This document shows, piece after piece, positions 1 through 7,673 of a DNA stretch of 34,058 bases. Source of the stretch: Thermoproteus sp. CP80 (GTDB taxonomy: Archaea > Thermoproteota > Thermoprotei > Thermoproteales > Thermoproteaceae); contig NZ_LCWM02000020.1 of NCBI RefSeq assembly GCF_002077075.2, forward strand, positions 1-34,058. Direction: 5' to 3'. Under the pieces are notes generated by a model, which was given only the letters and a program-made list of their open reading frames with translations, did not search any database and was not told where the DNA came from. The position numbers and the translations under genes are program-made. Positions within the stretch are counted from its first letter, which is position 1; every line of letters starts with the position of its first letter.

Positions 1-255
1 GGCACCATAAACCGGAGCCCCAGCTATATAAGTCCTTCTGCCGCCCTCCGGTACTATCCGAGCGATGGACCGTTGAGAACGTATCGGCCGGGCTCGATGC
101 CGTCGGGCTCTCGGGCGTCTTGGCTGCGGGTCTCGTGGCGTTCCCCGCCCCGCTCTACGGGCTCAGGCTGCTTGGCCTCTCGCCGGTCCACGGCCCCGAG
201 CCTAAGGAGCACACCCGCGATAGCTCGGAAGCATGCACGAATCTTCGGAGTCGTC
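1..255. other. left edge, no confident gene
   Basis: No gene can be assigned here. One plus-strand frame is open from the window edge through about 386. Around 78-170 it encodes a hydrophobic stretch (AGLDAVGLSGVLAAGLVAF) that could be the tail of a membrane protein, but it then runs antisense into the PaREP2b gene and has no recognisable domain. An AT block (tatataag, about 25-32) could be a promoter element. Confidence 0.3.
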
Positions 256-2094
256 CTACCGGCGGCCCGTCTCCTCCAGCCACCTCGCGATGGCCTCTGC
301 GAGCTCCGCGTAGCGGGCGAAGCCCTCCAGATGCCCCTCGTAGCACACGATATCTATCCTGCCGTCGCTCCTGCGGCGCATCCTAGGCCTCTTGCCCGTC
401 AGGGCCTCCACCAGCGCGGCGAATCTCTCCGCGTCGGCCTCCTCTCTGATGTAGGCATAGCCCACGGCCGCGTTGTCGGATCCGCGCCTGCCGTAGGTAA
501 TTATGTATTCGCTCCTTACGCCGCCCACCTCCGCCGTAATCCTAATCCTCAGCAATTTTCTGCCGTTTCTGTCCTCCTCAACGGCGCCTCCGTCTATGAC
601 CTTCACCTTGTATTTTACGCCGTTCACCTCGAACTCCTTCTCAAAGCCCTTCAGCCTCAGGGAGCCCCTCGCCTTGCCCTCCTCCACGATCTCCTCGGCT
701 TTCTTGCGCACGTCGTCGCCCGCCTCCTTCGCCCTCTGGAGTATGCGCTCCACAAAGCCCGCCGCCAGACTCCTCTGCTCTTCATCCTTGCCGTATACGG
801 AGAGCCAGGCGGCGTACGCCAAGCCCTCCTTGAGGATCCTGACGTAGCCCCTCTTGCCGCCCTCAGGCATCCTCACCGAGAAGTGGACGCCCTCCACGAG
901 GCCCATGGCCCTAAGCCGCTGGGCCTCCCGCTCTATGTTGCCGGGGTTGGTGGAGTGATATCTGACCACCAGCGCGCCCTCTGCCAGCCCCACCTCGTAC
1001 TTCGGCCATCCTTCCTTCAGCGTGAGGCCGCCCCTCAGCTTATCGAGCCAGCGGTCGGCCGTCTCCCTGTTCACCCAGCCTCTCGCGAGGGCCTCCTCGA
1101 CGATCCCGGCGACGGCGTCCCTGAGCTCCTTGCGTCCCGCCGCGAGTCTATCGGTGGTGGCTCTGACGCGCCACTCGCCTCTTTCGCCAACCCTCTTCAC
1201 CTCGGCGTTAACGCCCGCATGCCTGAGGAGGCGCGCCGCGAGCTCCACGCGGCTCCGATCCGTCGAGATGAATTGGAGCAAGATGTCGTTCCGCAGATAG
1301 ACGTTGAACTTGACGGCGACGTCGCCCTCCGATATGGTCAGATCGGCGGTGACGGGGCCGTCCTCGGTCCTCCTCCTCAGCCCCTCCCAGCGGATGTCGA
1401 GGGCCCCCTCGGCCCCAAGCTCCACGGCCTCAGCCAGCTTGTGGTTGATAACCCTTTCGTCCCCTCCCTCAAGCAGAGGAGGCCCGAAGAGGAAGTAGAG
1501 GCGGGCCAGCCTGACCGCGTCGCCGCCGGACGCGACGACTTTGAACGCAGTCCCGGCGCCCTCCACCTCCGCCTTTATGCCGTGCGCCGCGAGGGCGGCC
1601 GCCCAGAGCAACGCGATGGGGCGCTCGCCGCTGGTCAGGCCGACTTTTCCCTCGGCCGCGGACACATATCCATCCCCGCCTATGGCTCCAGAGATCACCG
1701 CGGCGAAGTACCTCAGAGATTCCTCATTCACGCCGAGTTTCTCAGCTTGTATGAGCAGGAGGGCCGGCGCGACGACCTCCCTTGCGATCTTGTCGTCTTT
1801 CAGCTTGCCCCTCAGCGCATTGAGCTCTTTCTGCACATCCCCGCCCAGACGCCTCACGGCGGCCTCCACCACGCCGCTCCAGTTGTCGATAGCCCAGCGC
1901 TTCAGCTCATCCCAGCTCCCCGCCTTGACGCCCAGCCTCTTGAGCCACCCGCCCTCCGCGCTCCACCTAACGGCCTCGTCGAGCTTCTCGAGGGAGGTGC
2001 GGGCGCGGACGTGAAGCTGGAGCTCCGATTTGGGCGAGCCGAGGCCCCCAGAGGACTTCCTCAAGTGCAGCAAGGCCGATAAGTCGGCCGTCAA
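256..2094 (-). CDS. PaREP2b-family protein, intact
   Basis: This 612-residue protein belongs to the PaREP2b family, expanded paralogous proteins of Pyrobaculum and Thermoproteus. Their cellular role is not established. Family hallmarks are visible along the whole length: the N-terminal SLEKLDEAV..GGWLKRLG block (about residues 34-54), ALLWAAALAAHGIKAEV (161-177), the ATTDRLAAGRKELRDAV segment, the EIVEEGKARGSLRL segment, and the C-terminal HLEGFARYAELAEAIARWLEE. Residues 134-144 (ISGAIGGDGYV) resemble a LAGLIDADG motif, which suggests an endonuclease-like ancestry; this is my inference. The start is a TTG that lies antisense inside the 5' part of the TFB-like gene, with only a weak AT block (cttaacg near 2112) upstream, so the exact start is uncertain. 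It has no operon partner. A decayed copy of the same family lies at 3168-3424. Confidence 0.85.
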   Translation of the reverse strand: MTADLSALLHLRKSSGGLGSPKSELQLHVRARTSLEKLDEAVRWSAEGGWLKRLGVKAGSWDELKRWAIDNWSGVVEAAVRRLGGDVQKELNALRGKLKDDKIAREVVAPALLLIQAEKLGVNEESLRYFAAVISGAIGGDGYVSAAEGKVGLTSGERPIALLWAAALAAHGIKAEVEGAGTAFKVVASGGDAVRLARLYFLFGPPLLEGGDERVINHKLAEAVELGAEGALDIRWEGLRRRTEDGPVTADLTISEGDVAVKFNVYLRNDILLQFISTDRSRVELAARLLRHAGVNAEVKRVGERGEWRVRATTDRLAAGRKELRDAVAGIVEEALARGWVNRETADRWLDKLRGGLTLKEGWPKYEVGLAEGALVVRYHSTNPGNIEREAQRLRAMGLVEGVHFSVRMPEGGKRGYVRILKEGLAYAAWLSVYGKDEEQRSLAAGFVERILQRAKEAGDDVRKKAEEIVEEGKARGSLRLKGFEKEFEVNGVKYKVKVIDGGAVEEDRNGRKLLRIRITAEVGGVRSEYIITYGRRGSDNAAVGYAYIREEADAERFAALVEALTGKRPRMRRRSDGRIDIVCYEGHLEGFARYAELAEAIARWLEETGRR

Positions 2095-2386
2095 AAGGGC
2101 GGCGTGGAGGCTTAACGAGGCGGCCAGGGGCAGGAGGCCGCCAATCGAGGACTACGTCAAGATTGTGGCCGCGAGGGCCGGACTGCCGGCTCCCGTGGTG
2201 AGGAGGGCCCTTGAGGTCCTGGCCGGAAACAGGAAAGCCGTCTTGGGCAGGAACCCCTGGGTCCTGGCCGCGGCGGCGCTTTGGCTCGCCACGTACAAGG
2301 AGTACGGGATGCTCATCCGCCTGGCGGAGGCGGCGGGAGCGACCGTCGAGGCCGTCAAGAGCGCCGCTAGGAGGATGAGGGTATGA
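2030..2386 (+). CDS. TFB-like single cyclin-fold protein
   Basis: The 118-residue product resembles the second cyclin repeat of archaeal transcription factor B. Residues about 40-115 run PPIEDYVKIVAARAGLP, then VVRRALEVL, then GRNPWVLAAAALWLA, then LAEAAGATVEAVKSAARRM. This parallels the TFB pattern Y..RI...LGL, GRSP.GLAAAALYIA, EIA..AGVTEVTVR. The zinc ribbon, B-finger and first cyclin repeat of TFB are absent. It may be a minimal TFB-derived regulator, or the 3' end of a tfb paralogue cut by arrival of PaREP2b, whose 5' end overlaps it head-to-head by 65 nt. The start is a TTG with no TATA box at -26, and later starts are possible. The next gene overlaps it by ATGA, so the two are probably cotranscribed. 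The cyclin-fold resemblance was judged by eye. Confidence 0.6.
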   Translation: MGEPRPPEDFLKCSKADKSAVKRAAWRLNEAARGRRPPIEDYVKIVAARAGLPAPVVRRALEVLAGNRKAVLGRNPWVLAAAALWLATYKEYGMLIRLAEAAGATVEAVKSAARRMRV

Positions 2387-2832
2387 GCTCGGGCGACGGC
2401 GTGGACGCGGGCGCGGTGAGGCGGCCTCCCGGGCCGGCCGACCCAGTCGAACGGCTCCTAAAGGAGTATCCGGAGCTGGGCGCCTTAGGCGTCGATTGGC
2501 TGAGGACGTGGGCGCCCCGCGCGGGGAGGCAGATCGCGAGGATGGCGCGCGTGCTTCGCAGATACCCCTGGATGGCGGAGCTGATAGGGCAAGGGCCGGT
2601 GAGCCTCGTGAACCCGTACTCCGTTGAGGCGTACGTGTCGAGGGACGGGTCGGAGGCGTGTATATCGTTGTTCGGCGGCTGGGCCTACTGCTCCGCGGAT
2701 GGGAGTAGCGTCAGGAGACTGGAGCTTGAGTTCAAGGGCCTGGAGCCCCACGAGGGCCGGGTGAGGGAGATATATAGACCAAAGAGGCTGTCGGCATTCG
2801 CGAAGGCCAAGGAATACATACGGATACTGTGA
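2383..2832 (+). CDS. hypothetical protein, partner of TFB-like gene
   Basis: I do not recognise this 149-residue protein. It starts at an ATG overlapping the TGA of the TFB-like gene (ATGA), so translation is probably coupled. The N-terminal 15 residues are low complexity (Gly, Pro, Asp). Residues about 20-70 are probably helical and Arg-rich (WLRTWAPRAGRQIARMARVLRRYPWM), and the middle looks like beta strands (SVEAYVSRDGSEACISLFGG). There are two cysteines, no signal peptide and no membrane segment. The context suggests a partner of the cyclin-fold protein in regulation, but nothing in the sequence proves this. Confidence 0.6.
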   Translation: MSSGDGVDAGAVRRPPGPADPVERLLKEYPELGALGVDWLRTWAPRAGRQIARMARVLRRYPWMAELIGQGPVSLVNPYSVEAYVSRDGSEACISLFGGWAYCSADGSSVRRLELEFKGLEPHEGRVREIYRPKRLSAFAKAKEYIRIL

Positions 2833-3167
2833 GGCGTAGCCACCCCGGGCCGCAAGGAGGGCCGGGCGGACGGGGCCCCGCAGACAGACGGCCTTTTTCC
2901 CTATCTTCTTGTTTTCCCTTTTCCTCAGGCCGCAGGGGCGCGGAGAGGCGTAGAGCCGCCGAGCTATCCACTATTCACGGCATCAAACCGCACCATCCCC
3001 AAATATCAGTGCTTAAAGGACTCCTCACCGATCAAGGGGGTGAAGCCTCATCACGCAGTCCATGGCCGCTTAAATGATGGGCCCCCTAAATAAATAACTA
3101 TGTGATCCATGGTTTCCTCACATGATGAGTTGAACCCACGCGTCAATTGTGACGAGGCCTCGCGCGT
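2833..3167. other. intergenic, no gene seen
   Basis: About 330 nt lie between the hypothetical gene and the PaREP2b remnant. A pyrimidine-rich run (ctttttccctatcttcttgttttccctttt, about 2890-2930) may terminate the upstream transcript. AT-rich words near 3000 and 3090 (ccctaaataaataac) resemble promoter elements without a convincing downstream gene. The frames open here have no family features. Confidence 0.4.
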
Positions 3168-3424
3168 ATGGCGGGCGCTGACCGTGCGTCGCCCGACGTC
3201 TGCGGCTCTGCTGTGGGCTACACCCATGTCGGTGCAGACGCGCTTGGAGGTGGGAAGGCCGGCGCAGATTCGCCGCGTTGGTGGATTCTCCTCACGCGAG
3301 GCCGAAGGTGTACCGCGGAGGGGGTATCGAGATTGCGGCGGGCCGGCAATACCTGGAGGGCTTCGCCCGCTGCGTCGAGCTGCACGAGACCGCCGCGAGG
3401 CGGCTCGGGGCGCCGGTAGCCGCG
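3168..3424 (+). pseudogene. PaREP2b C-terminal remnant, frameshifted
   Basis: Two plus-strand frames together reproduce the C-terminal ~85 residues of a PaREP2b protein. The first (about 3168-3298) gives SAVGYTHVGADALGGGK and then SPRWWILLTRG, matching AAVGYAYIREEAD..ERFAALVEALTGK in the intact gene. At about 3298-3300 the match shifts frame and continues RPKVYRGGGIEIAA..YLEGFARCVELHETAARRL, matching RPRMRRRSDGRIDIV..HLEGFARYAELAEAIARWL. The N-terminal ~500 codons are missing. The fragment is on the opposite strand to the intact copy, which suggests an old insertion that decayed next to the ribosomal-protein genes. It ends just before the S14 promoter. Confidence 0.75.
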
Positions 3425-3430
3425 GAGACG

Positions 3431-3446
3431 GATATAAAATTTAAAA
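3431..3446 (+). promoter_or_regulatory. TATA region of rpsN
   Basis: gatataaaatttaaaa is centred about 26-30 nt before the S14 start codon. This is the archaeal TATA position for a leaderless transcript. It lies immediately after the PaREP2b remnant. Confidence 0.6.
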
Positions 3447-3467
3447 GGGATCTCTTGCGTGGAGGCG

Positions 3468-3632
3468 ATGGGCAAGGTCAGGCCGCCTAAGGAGAGGAAG
3501 TACGGCCGGGGAACCATCAGATGCCAGAGGTGCGGCACCAGGGAGGCCGTCATCCGCAAGTACGGGCTGATGCTCTGCAGGCGCTGTTTTCGGGAGGTCG
3601 CTGAGGAGCTGGGCTTCCGCCGCTACTATTAA
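3468..3632 (+). CDS. rps14p: 30S ribosomal protein S14 (uS14), zinc-binding
   Basis: This 54-residue protein of the small-subunit head matches the usual archaeal S14 length. It begins [15 protein letters not shown] and carries the zinc-binding set CQRC (about residues 20-23) and CRRC (about 39-42), then [14 protein letters not shown]. The ATG was chosen because S14 proteins start here and a TATA box lies about 26 nt upstream; a GGAGG also precedes it by 2 nt. In most archaea L5 precedes S14 in the spc operon, but here the PaREP2b remnant takes that place. S8 follows 29 nt downstream with its own AT-rich element. Confidence 0.95.
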   Translation: MGKVRPPKERKYGRGTIRCQRCGTREAVIRKYGLMLCRRCFREVAEELGFRRYY

Positions 3633-3633
3633 A

Positions 3634-3643
3634 TTTAAAAATA
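3634..3643 (+). promoter_or_regulatory. internal TATA-like element before rps8
   Basis: tttaaaaata lies about 20-28 nt before the S8 ATG, in the short gap after S14. S8 may therefore have its own leaderless transcript besides readthrough from S14. Confidence 0.45.
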
Positions 3644-3661
3644 CGGCATTGAGGGGGCGAT

Positions 3662-4048
3662 ATGCTCGACGTGCTTTCCAATGCGCTCATCACGATCAAG
3701 GACGCCGAGGCTGTGGGGAAGGGGCAGGTGGTGATCTGGCCCGTGAGCAAGCTCGTCTACTACGTCCTGAGGGTCCTCCAGAGAGGCGGATATGTGGGCG
3801 AAATAGAGTATATAGACGATGGGAGGGGAGGCAAGTACATAGTGAAGCTTCTAGGGAAGATAAACGACATAGGCCCCGTCAAGCCGCGCTACTCGGTCAA
3901 ATGGCGCGATATACCTCTGTGGGAGCAGAAGTTCCTCCCGGCGAGGCAGATAGGCCTTTTGGTCATATCGACCCCACACGGAGTCATGTCGCACGTGGAG
4001 GCCAAGGAGAAGAGGACCGGCGGCGTCCTACTGGCCTACGTGTATTGA
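3662..4048 (+). CDS. rps8p: 30S ribosomal protein S8 (uS8)
   Basis: The 128-residue protein is a full-length archaeal S8, which binds the central domain of 16S rRNA. Diagnostic stretches are [16 protein letters not shown] at the N terminus, [20 protein letters not shown] (about 36-55), [12 protein letters not shown] (about 73-84), and the C-terminal signature [20 protein letters not shown] ending GGVLLAYVY. It follows S14 as in the canonical spc operon, but L6, normally next, is absent. Its stop overlaps the 3' end of the opposite-strand DUF429 gene by 13 nt. Confidence 0.96.
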   Translation: MLDVLSNALITIKDAEAVGKGQVVIWPVSKLVYYVLRVLQRGGYVGEIEYIDDGRGGKYIVKLLGKINDIGPVKPRYSVKWRDIPLWEQKFLPARQIGLLVISTPHGVMSHVEAKEKRTGGVLLAYVY

Positions 4049-4533
4049 CAGGGGCTGGCCAGCGGGAGGACGAAGGGCCCTATGGATCTGTACAGCCCCT
4101 TCAGGTACGCCAGGGCCGTCAAGGCGGCCAGCACGGCGTCGAAGTGATCCTTCGTGGGCGGTCTGTACCTGCTGTATATGAGCCCGGGCTCGAGCCCCAT
4201 GGCTTTGAGCGAGGTCTTGGGGTGCACCTCTATCGCGTTGCCCAACATCTGGGCAAGCCGCATCCCCCTCTCCGTCAGCCTCGCCATAGGCCCCATGAGG
4301 GGCGGCAGCAGCCTGTAGCCGAGCCTTAGAAGCTCCCTCTCGACGTCCCTCAGCCACCCCTCGGGCCTGCTGAGGGGCGCATCTATGGCCACCACCGCAG
4401 GCCTGTAGGGGGAGAGGGACGAGACTATGTCCTCGAGCTCCATCGCCGAGAGGTAAGCCGCGAGCTCGCAGCCGTCCAGCACGGCTATCGCGCTAGGCCT
4501 CACGACCGCCAGATCCACCCCGGCCACTCTCAC
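4036..4533 (-). CDS. DUF429 family protein (predicted RNase H-like nuclease)
   Basis: The 165-residue product begins [21 protein letters not shown], the N-terminal beta hairpin with conserved Asp typical of DUF429 proteins, which are predicted to have an RNase H-like fold. A second acidic strand is [19 protein letters not shown] (about residues 45-63). [24 protein letters not shown] and [21 protein letters not shown] complete the family pattern. The GTG at 4533 was chosen over longer in-frame possibilities because a shared AT block lies 26 nt upstream and homologues start at this strand; a GTG at 4527 is the alternative. It is divergent from the recombinase gene. Substrate unknown. Confidence 0.75.
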   Translation of the reverse strand: MRVAGVDLAVVRPSAIAVLDGCELAAYLSAMELEDIVSSLSPYRPAVVAIDAPLSRPEGWLRDVERELLRLGYRLLPPLMGPMARLTERGMRLAQMLGNAIEVHPKTSLKAMGLEPGLIYSRYRPPTKDHFDAVLAALTALAYLKGLYRSIGPFVLPLASPCQYT

Positions 4534-4551
4534 ACGTAATATCGGGCACAA

Positions 4552-4560
4552 GATAAAAAC
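4552..4560. promoter_or_regulatory. shared bidirectional TATA block (DUF429 / recombinase)
   Basis: gataaaaac is the only AT-rich element in the 45-nt gap between the divergent GTG starts at 4533 and 4579, and is nearly central. It sits at about -26 to both starts, so it may direct leaderless transcription both ways. Confidence 0.5.
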
Positions 4561-4578
4561 GGTGCCTCCCCCTACTGC

Positions 4579-5340
4579 GTGATTCCGGCCGTCACCTATA
4601 TACGCGTGTCCACGGAGGGCCAGGACCCCGAGAACCAACGCGAATATCTGGAGAAGTGGGCCTCTGCACATGGCCTGGCGATACTGCGACACTACATAGA
4701 CGTGGGGGTCTCCGGCGCTACCGAGCCCTGGGAGAGGCCGGCGTTCAGGAGGCTCATAGAGGAGGCCGCGTCCCTGGAGCCGAGGCCTAAGGTCCTTCTG
4801 GTGTATGAGGTGTCGAGGCTCGTCAGATCTTTCCAGGAGCTCTTCCAGCTCTTGGACGTTGTGGAGAACAAGATGGGGCTCGTCGTCGTCTCGGCCTCCG
4901 AGAGGGAGCAGGCGCTCCAGACGGTCGACGGCATGTATAGACAGTTCTTGAGGGCGGTGCTGGCGTTTGTGGCCACCATGGAGCGGGAGTTCATAAGGCA
5001 GAGGACCAAGGCCGCCCTCGAGAGGGCTAAGGCGGCTGGAAAGATATCTAACATCGCCGAGAGGCTGCCTCAGGAGGTGGTGGCCAAGATAGTCGAGATG
5101 AGGGCTGGAGGCGCGTCGCTCAGAGATATAGGCAGGGCCTTCGGCCTATCCACCTACGAGGTCAGGAGGGTCCTGGCCTCCGCCGGGGCCTATAGGCCCA
5201 CGGAGTACAGCTGCCCGAGGTGTTTCTCCCGGCTAAAGGTCGTCGAGCGCACCGCGAAGATACAGAACGGAATATACAGGGTCGTGGAGCGTCTCTACTG
5301 CCCCAACTGCGGCTACGAGGAACTGCTCGAAAAGGCCTAG
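4579..5340 (+). CDS. serine recombinase (resolvase/invertase family) with zinc ribbon
   Basis: The 253-residue protein has a serine-recombinase catalytic domain: YIRVSTEGQDPENQ places the nucleophile at Ser11, DVGVSGAT..RPAFRRLI is at about 41-60, and YEVSRLVRSFQEL at about 76-88 carries the active-site arginines. The long helix MEREFIRQRTKAALERAKAAGK (134-155) precedes an HTH (about 164-202, LRDIGRAFGLSTYEVRRVL). The C terminus is a zinc ribbon with CPRC at 212-215 and CPNC at 241-244. No transposase (TnpB/OrfB), terminal repeat or cargo is adjacent, so it does not look like a complete IS607-type element. It may be a resident resolvase or regulator. It lies between S8 and L32e, where L6 is normally found. 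The GTG start is set by the shared TATA block. Confidence 0.88.
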   Translation: MIPAVTYIRVSTEGQDPENQREYLEKWASAHGLAILRHYIDVGVSGATEPWERPAFRRLIEEAASLEPRPKVLLVYEVSRLVRSFQELFQLLDVVENKMGLVVVSASEREQALQTVDGMYRQFLRAVLAFVATMEREFIRQRTKAALERAKAAGKISNIAERLPQEVVAKIVEMRAGGASLRDIGRAFGLSTYEVRRVLASAGAYRPTEYSCPRCFSRLKVVERTAKIQNGIYRVVERLYCPNCGYEELLEKA

Positions 5341-5879
5341 CAGATCTTCTCTATATATTTGGTTATGTCGTGGCCTCTCTTCTTGAACTCCCGCAGATCC
5401 TCCCAGCGGCTCCACGGATACGATATCCAGACCCACTCGGCCACCCTCTCCACGTAGTAGTCCGGCGTGAAGCTGCTGGTGGACTTGACGTGAAGAACCG
5501 CGGTTTTGACCTCGGCCACGCCCATCACGTTGAGCAGATCGACGATAAGCTTCAGAGTGGCGCCCGTATCGGCGACCTCGTCCACCACCAGCACTTTCTT
5601 CCCCCCGACGATGCTCGGCTCGACTCCGTGGTACAGCACAGGCCTCTCCGCCCTCCGCTCGGCGAGCGCCCAGTACTTAACTGCCGCCGCCACCACGTTG
5701 TCGACGTCGAGGATATCGCTGACGATCCTAGCCGGCACCAAGCCCCCGCGCGAGACCGCCAGAACTATCTCCGGCTTAAACCCGCTTTCGAGAACCTTCC
5801 TGCCCAACGCCTCGGACATCTCTATGGCCTCGGGCCAAGATATGAAGCGGACCCTCACTCCGCCCACCTCGACGTCCAT
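5337..5879 (-). CDS. purine-type phosphoribosyltransferase
   Basis: The 180-residue protein is a type I phosphoribosyltransferase. The PRPP loop VLVVDEVADTGATL is at about residues 96-109 and an upstream AVSRGGLVPARI block at 41-52. It transfers a phosphoribosyl group from PRPP to a nucleobase, most likely guanine, xanthine or hypoxanthine in salvage, since it resembles archaeal gpt-like enzymes; the base is not readable from sequence alone. The ATG start has a TATA-like block (about 5896-5909) at the leaderless distance. Its stop codon overlaps that of the convergent recombinase gene. An NCS2 purine permease at 15389 could feed the same salvage route. Confidence 0.8.
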   Translation of the reverse strand: MDVEVGGVRVRFISWPEAIEMSEALGRKVLESGFKPEIVLAVSRGGLVPARIVSDILDVDNVVAAAVKYWALAERRAERPVLYHGVEPSIVGGKKVLVVDEVADTGATLKLIVDLLNVMGVAEVKTAVLHVKSTSSFTPDYYVERVAEWVWISYPWSRWEDLREFKKRGHDITKYIEKIC

Positions 5880-6001
5880 ATGGCGTTTAATTCGGGGTTT
5901 TTTAACTTAGAGCGGGGAATGCCGCGCCCTGCCTCTGCCCTCGGGGCCCGGCCTTCCCCACCTCGGCACAACCTCAGGGGCGCGGCGAATCGGGCAATAG
6001 C

Positions 6002-6007
6002 TTAAAT
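6002..6007 (+). promoter_or_regulatory. TATA box of the L32e-L19e-L18 operon
   Basis: ttaaat lies 20-25 nt before the GTG of L32e, in a GC-rich 146-nt gap. This fits a leaderless ribosomal-protein transcript. Confidence 0.55.
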
Positions 6008-6026
6008 ACCCCCGCGTTGAGGGGGC

Positions 6027-6527
6027 GTGTCGCGTCCTAGGAGGGAGCTGTCGGCCGAGCTCAAGGCCGCGTTGAGGGCGAGGCTAAAGGCTAGTAGAAG
6101 AAAGCCGGATTTCGTAAGGATAGACCAGTGGCGTTATGTGAGGATAGAGGACTCGGGCTGGCGGAGGCCGAGGAGTCTGGACAACAAGATCAGGCAGCAG
6201 AGGAAGGGATATCCGCCTAAGGTCAAGGCCGGCTACAGAAAGCCGGCTCTGGCAAGGGGGCTCCACCCCAGCGGTTTCGTCGAGGCGCTGGTCCACAGGC
6301 CGGAGGATCTAGACCCGCTGGATCCCAAGACGCATGCCGTGAGGATAGCCGCAGGCGTCGGCTTGAGGAAGAGGCTGGAGATAGTCAAGAAGGCTAGGGA
6401 GCGGGGGTTCTACGTTTTGAACCCCGGCAGGAGGACGTTGGAGGCCTTGGACCGCGCCGAGAAGGCCGAGCAGCAGACCCAGGCGGCGGCCCAGGCCGAG
6501 GAAAAAGATAAATCGACGACGCAGTAA
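6027..6527 (+). CDS. rpl32e: 50S ribosomal protein L32e (eL32)
   Basis: The 166-residue protein carries the L32e core: KPDFVRIDQWRYVRIEDSGWRRPRSLDNKIRQ is split over about residues 27-58, then GYPPKVKAGYRKPALARGLHPSGF (61-84), and a C-terminal helix VGLRKRLEIVKKARERG. Archaeal L32e is usually about 130-150 residues. The excess here is a Gln/Ala/Lys-rich tail from about residue 147 (EQQTQAAAQAEEKDKSTTQ), probably disordered. The GTG start sits at the leaderless distance from a TATA box. It heads the L32e-L19e-L18 block, with L19e 6 nt downstream. Confidence 0.94.
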   Translation: MSRPRRELSAELKAALRARLKASRRKPDFVRIDQWRYVRIEDSGWRRPRSLDNKIRQQRKGYPPKVKAGYRKPALARGLHPSGFVEALVHRPEDLDPLDPKTHAVRIAAGVGLRKRLEIVKKARERGFYVLNPGRRTLEALDRAEKAEQQTQAAAQAEEKDKSTTQ

Positions 6528-6533
6528 GGGGCC

Positions 6534-6977
6534 ATGGTCGACGTCAAGAGGCTGGCGGCTGAGATCCTCGGCGTCGGCGAGAGCCGGATAAGAATATCGC
6601 CCGAGGCCTTAGATAGAGTTTCCGAGGTCGTCACCAGGGAGGACGTCAAGGCCTTGATAGGCGAGGGGCTCATATGGGCCGAGCACAAGAAGGGCGTAAG
6701 CAGAGGCCGCTGGAGGGAGGCGCACGCCAGGAAGAAGCTGGGGCGCAGAAGAGGCCACGGCAGTAGGAAGGGGCCTAGGCTCGACGAGGAGGAGGCCTGG
6801 AAGAACAAGGTCAGAGCCCTCAGGAGATACCTAAGCGCGTTGAAGCGCAGGGGGGTCATAACCCCAGCGACCTGGCGCATGCTCTACAGGATGGTCAAGG
6901 GCAATTACTTCCGCGACCTGAGACATCTGAAGACGTACATAAACGAACACAACCTAGCCAAGGAGAAGGTCAGGTGA
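6534..6977 (+). CDS. rpl19e: 50S ribosomal protein L19e (eL19)
   Basis: The 147-residue protein is a full-length archaeal L19e. It has the N-terminal [20 protein letters not shown], then [20 protein letters not shown], the very basic [19 protein letters not shown] segment that threads through rRNA, and the C-terminal helical region ending [20 protein letters not shown]. It follows L32e by 6 nt and is followed by L18 with no gap, so the three genes form one operon in the conserved archaeal order. Confidence 0.96.
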   Translation: MVDVKRLAAEILGVGESRIRISPEALDRVSEVVTREDVKALIGEGLIWAEHKKGVSRGRWREAHARKKLGRRRGHGSRKGPRLDEEEAWKNKVRALRRYLSALKRRGVITPATWRMLYRMVKGNYFRDLRHLKTYINEHNLAKEKVR

Positions 6978-6978
6978 C

Positions 6979-7602
6979 ATGGCGAGGACCGGCAGATATA
7001 AGGTCCAGCTGAGGAGGCGCAGGTTGGGGGTAACCAACTACAGAAAGCGCAGAAAGCTCGTCGTGAGCAGACTGCCGAGGCTCGTCGTCAGGAAGACCAA
7101 TAGACACATAATAGCGCAGATAGTGGTAGCCAGGCCTCGGGGAGACGAGACCTTGGTGGGTCTCGACACCCGATATCTTGCTAAATTCGGCTGGAAAGGC
7201 GACGAGAACAACACGGCGGCGGCCTACCTCCTCGGCCTGGCGCTTGGGTACAAGGCCCTGGCTAGAGGCGTCGAAAAGGCCATACTGGATATAGGGCTCC
7301 ACAGACCGACGCCGCGGTCCAGGGTATTCGCCGTCTTGAAGGGCGCGCTGGACGCCGGCCTCGAGGTGCCCCACGATGAGGACATCCTGCCGGAAGGCGA
7401 CAGGATCTCCGGCGCCCATGTTGCCGAGTACGCCAAGAGACTTAGGTCGGAGAACGAGGAGGAGTACAAGAGGAGGTTCTCTAGATACTTGCAGCGCGGG
7501 CTGGCCCCCGAGGATCTGCCTAAACACTTCGATGAGGTTAGAAACAAGATAGCGGATAAGCTCTCTAAGTTTGTTAAAGCAGAGGCGCAGCAACCGAAAT
7601 AG
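6979..7602 (+). CDS. rpl18p: 50S ribosomal protein L18 (uL18)
   Basis: The 207-residue protein binds 5S rRNA in the large subunit. It has [20 protein letters not shown] (about 9-28), then [46 protein letters not shown], and [25 protein letters not shown] typical of the archaeal/eukaryotic form. The ATG begins just after the L19e stop. S5, L30 and L15, which usually follow, are absent, and the next gene is a flavoprotein with its own promoter. Confidence 0.96.
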   Translation: MARTGRYKVQLRRRRLGVTNYRKRRKLVVSRLPRLVVRKTNRHIIAQIVVARPRGDETLVGLDTRYLAKFGWKGDENNTAAAYLLGLALGYKALARGVEKAILDIGLHRPTPRSRVFAVLKGALDAGLEVPHDEDILPEGDRISGAHVAEYAKRLRSENEEEYKRRFSRYLQRGLAPEDLPKHFDEVRNKIADKLSKFVKAEAQQPK

Positions 7603-7646
7603 AACAGTTCGCTTTCATAACGATGAAAAATCCTTGGCCAAAAATA

Positions 7647-7654
7647 CTTAAATA
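7647..7654 (+). promoter_or_regulatory. TATA box of the SQR-DUF1641 operon
   Basis: cttaaata is 20-27 nt before the ATG of the flavoprotein gene, the leaderless spacing used throughout this window. The preceding AT-rich run may also end the ribosomal transcript. Confidence 0.5.
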
Positions 7655-7673
7655 ACCGCAGACGGTCTTCCAT

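Noticed and set aside
73-2082. 669-codon plus-strand open frame opposite PaREP2b
   Set aside because: It is the antisense shadow of the PaREP2b gene: arginine/proline/histidine-rich, with no domains, while the minus strand matches the family along its full length.
3122-3181. Possible box C/D sRNA (ATGATGA near 3122, CTGA near 3178)
   Set aside because: C' and D' boxes and guide spacing do not fit, and the 3' part is better explained by the PaREP2b remnant.
5220-6005. Long plus-strand frame opposite the phosphoribosyltransferase
   Set aside because: Antisense shadow with His/Pro/Arg-rich composition; the minus strand holds a clear PRPP motif.
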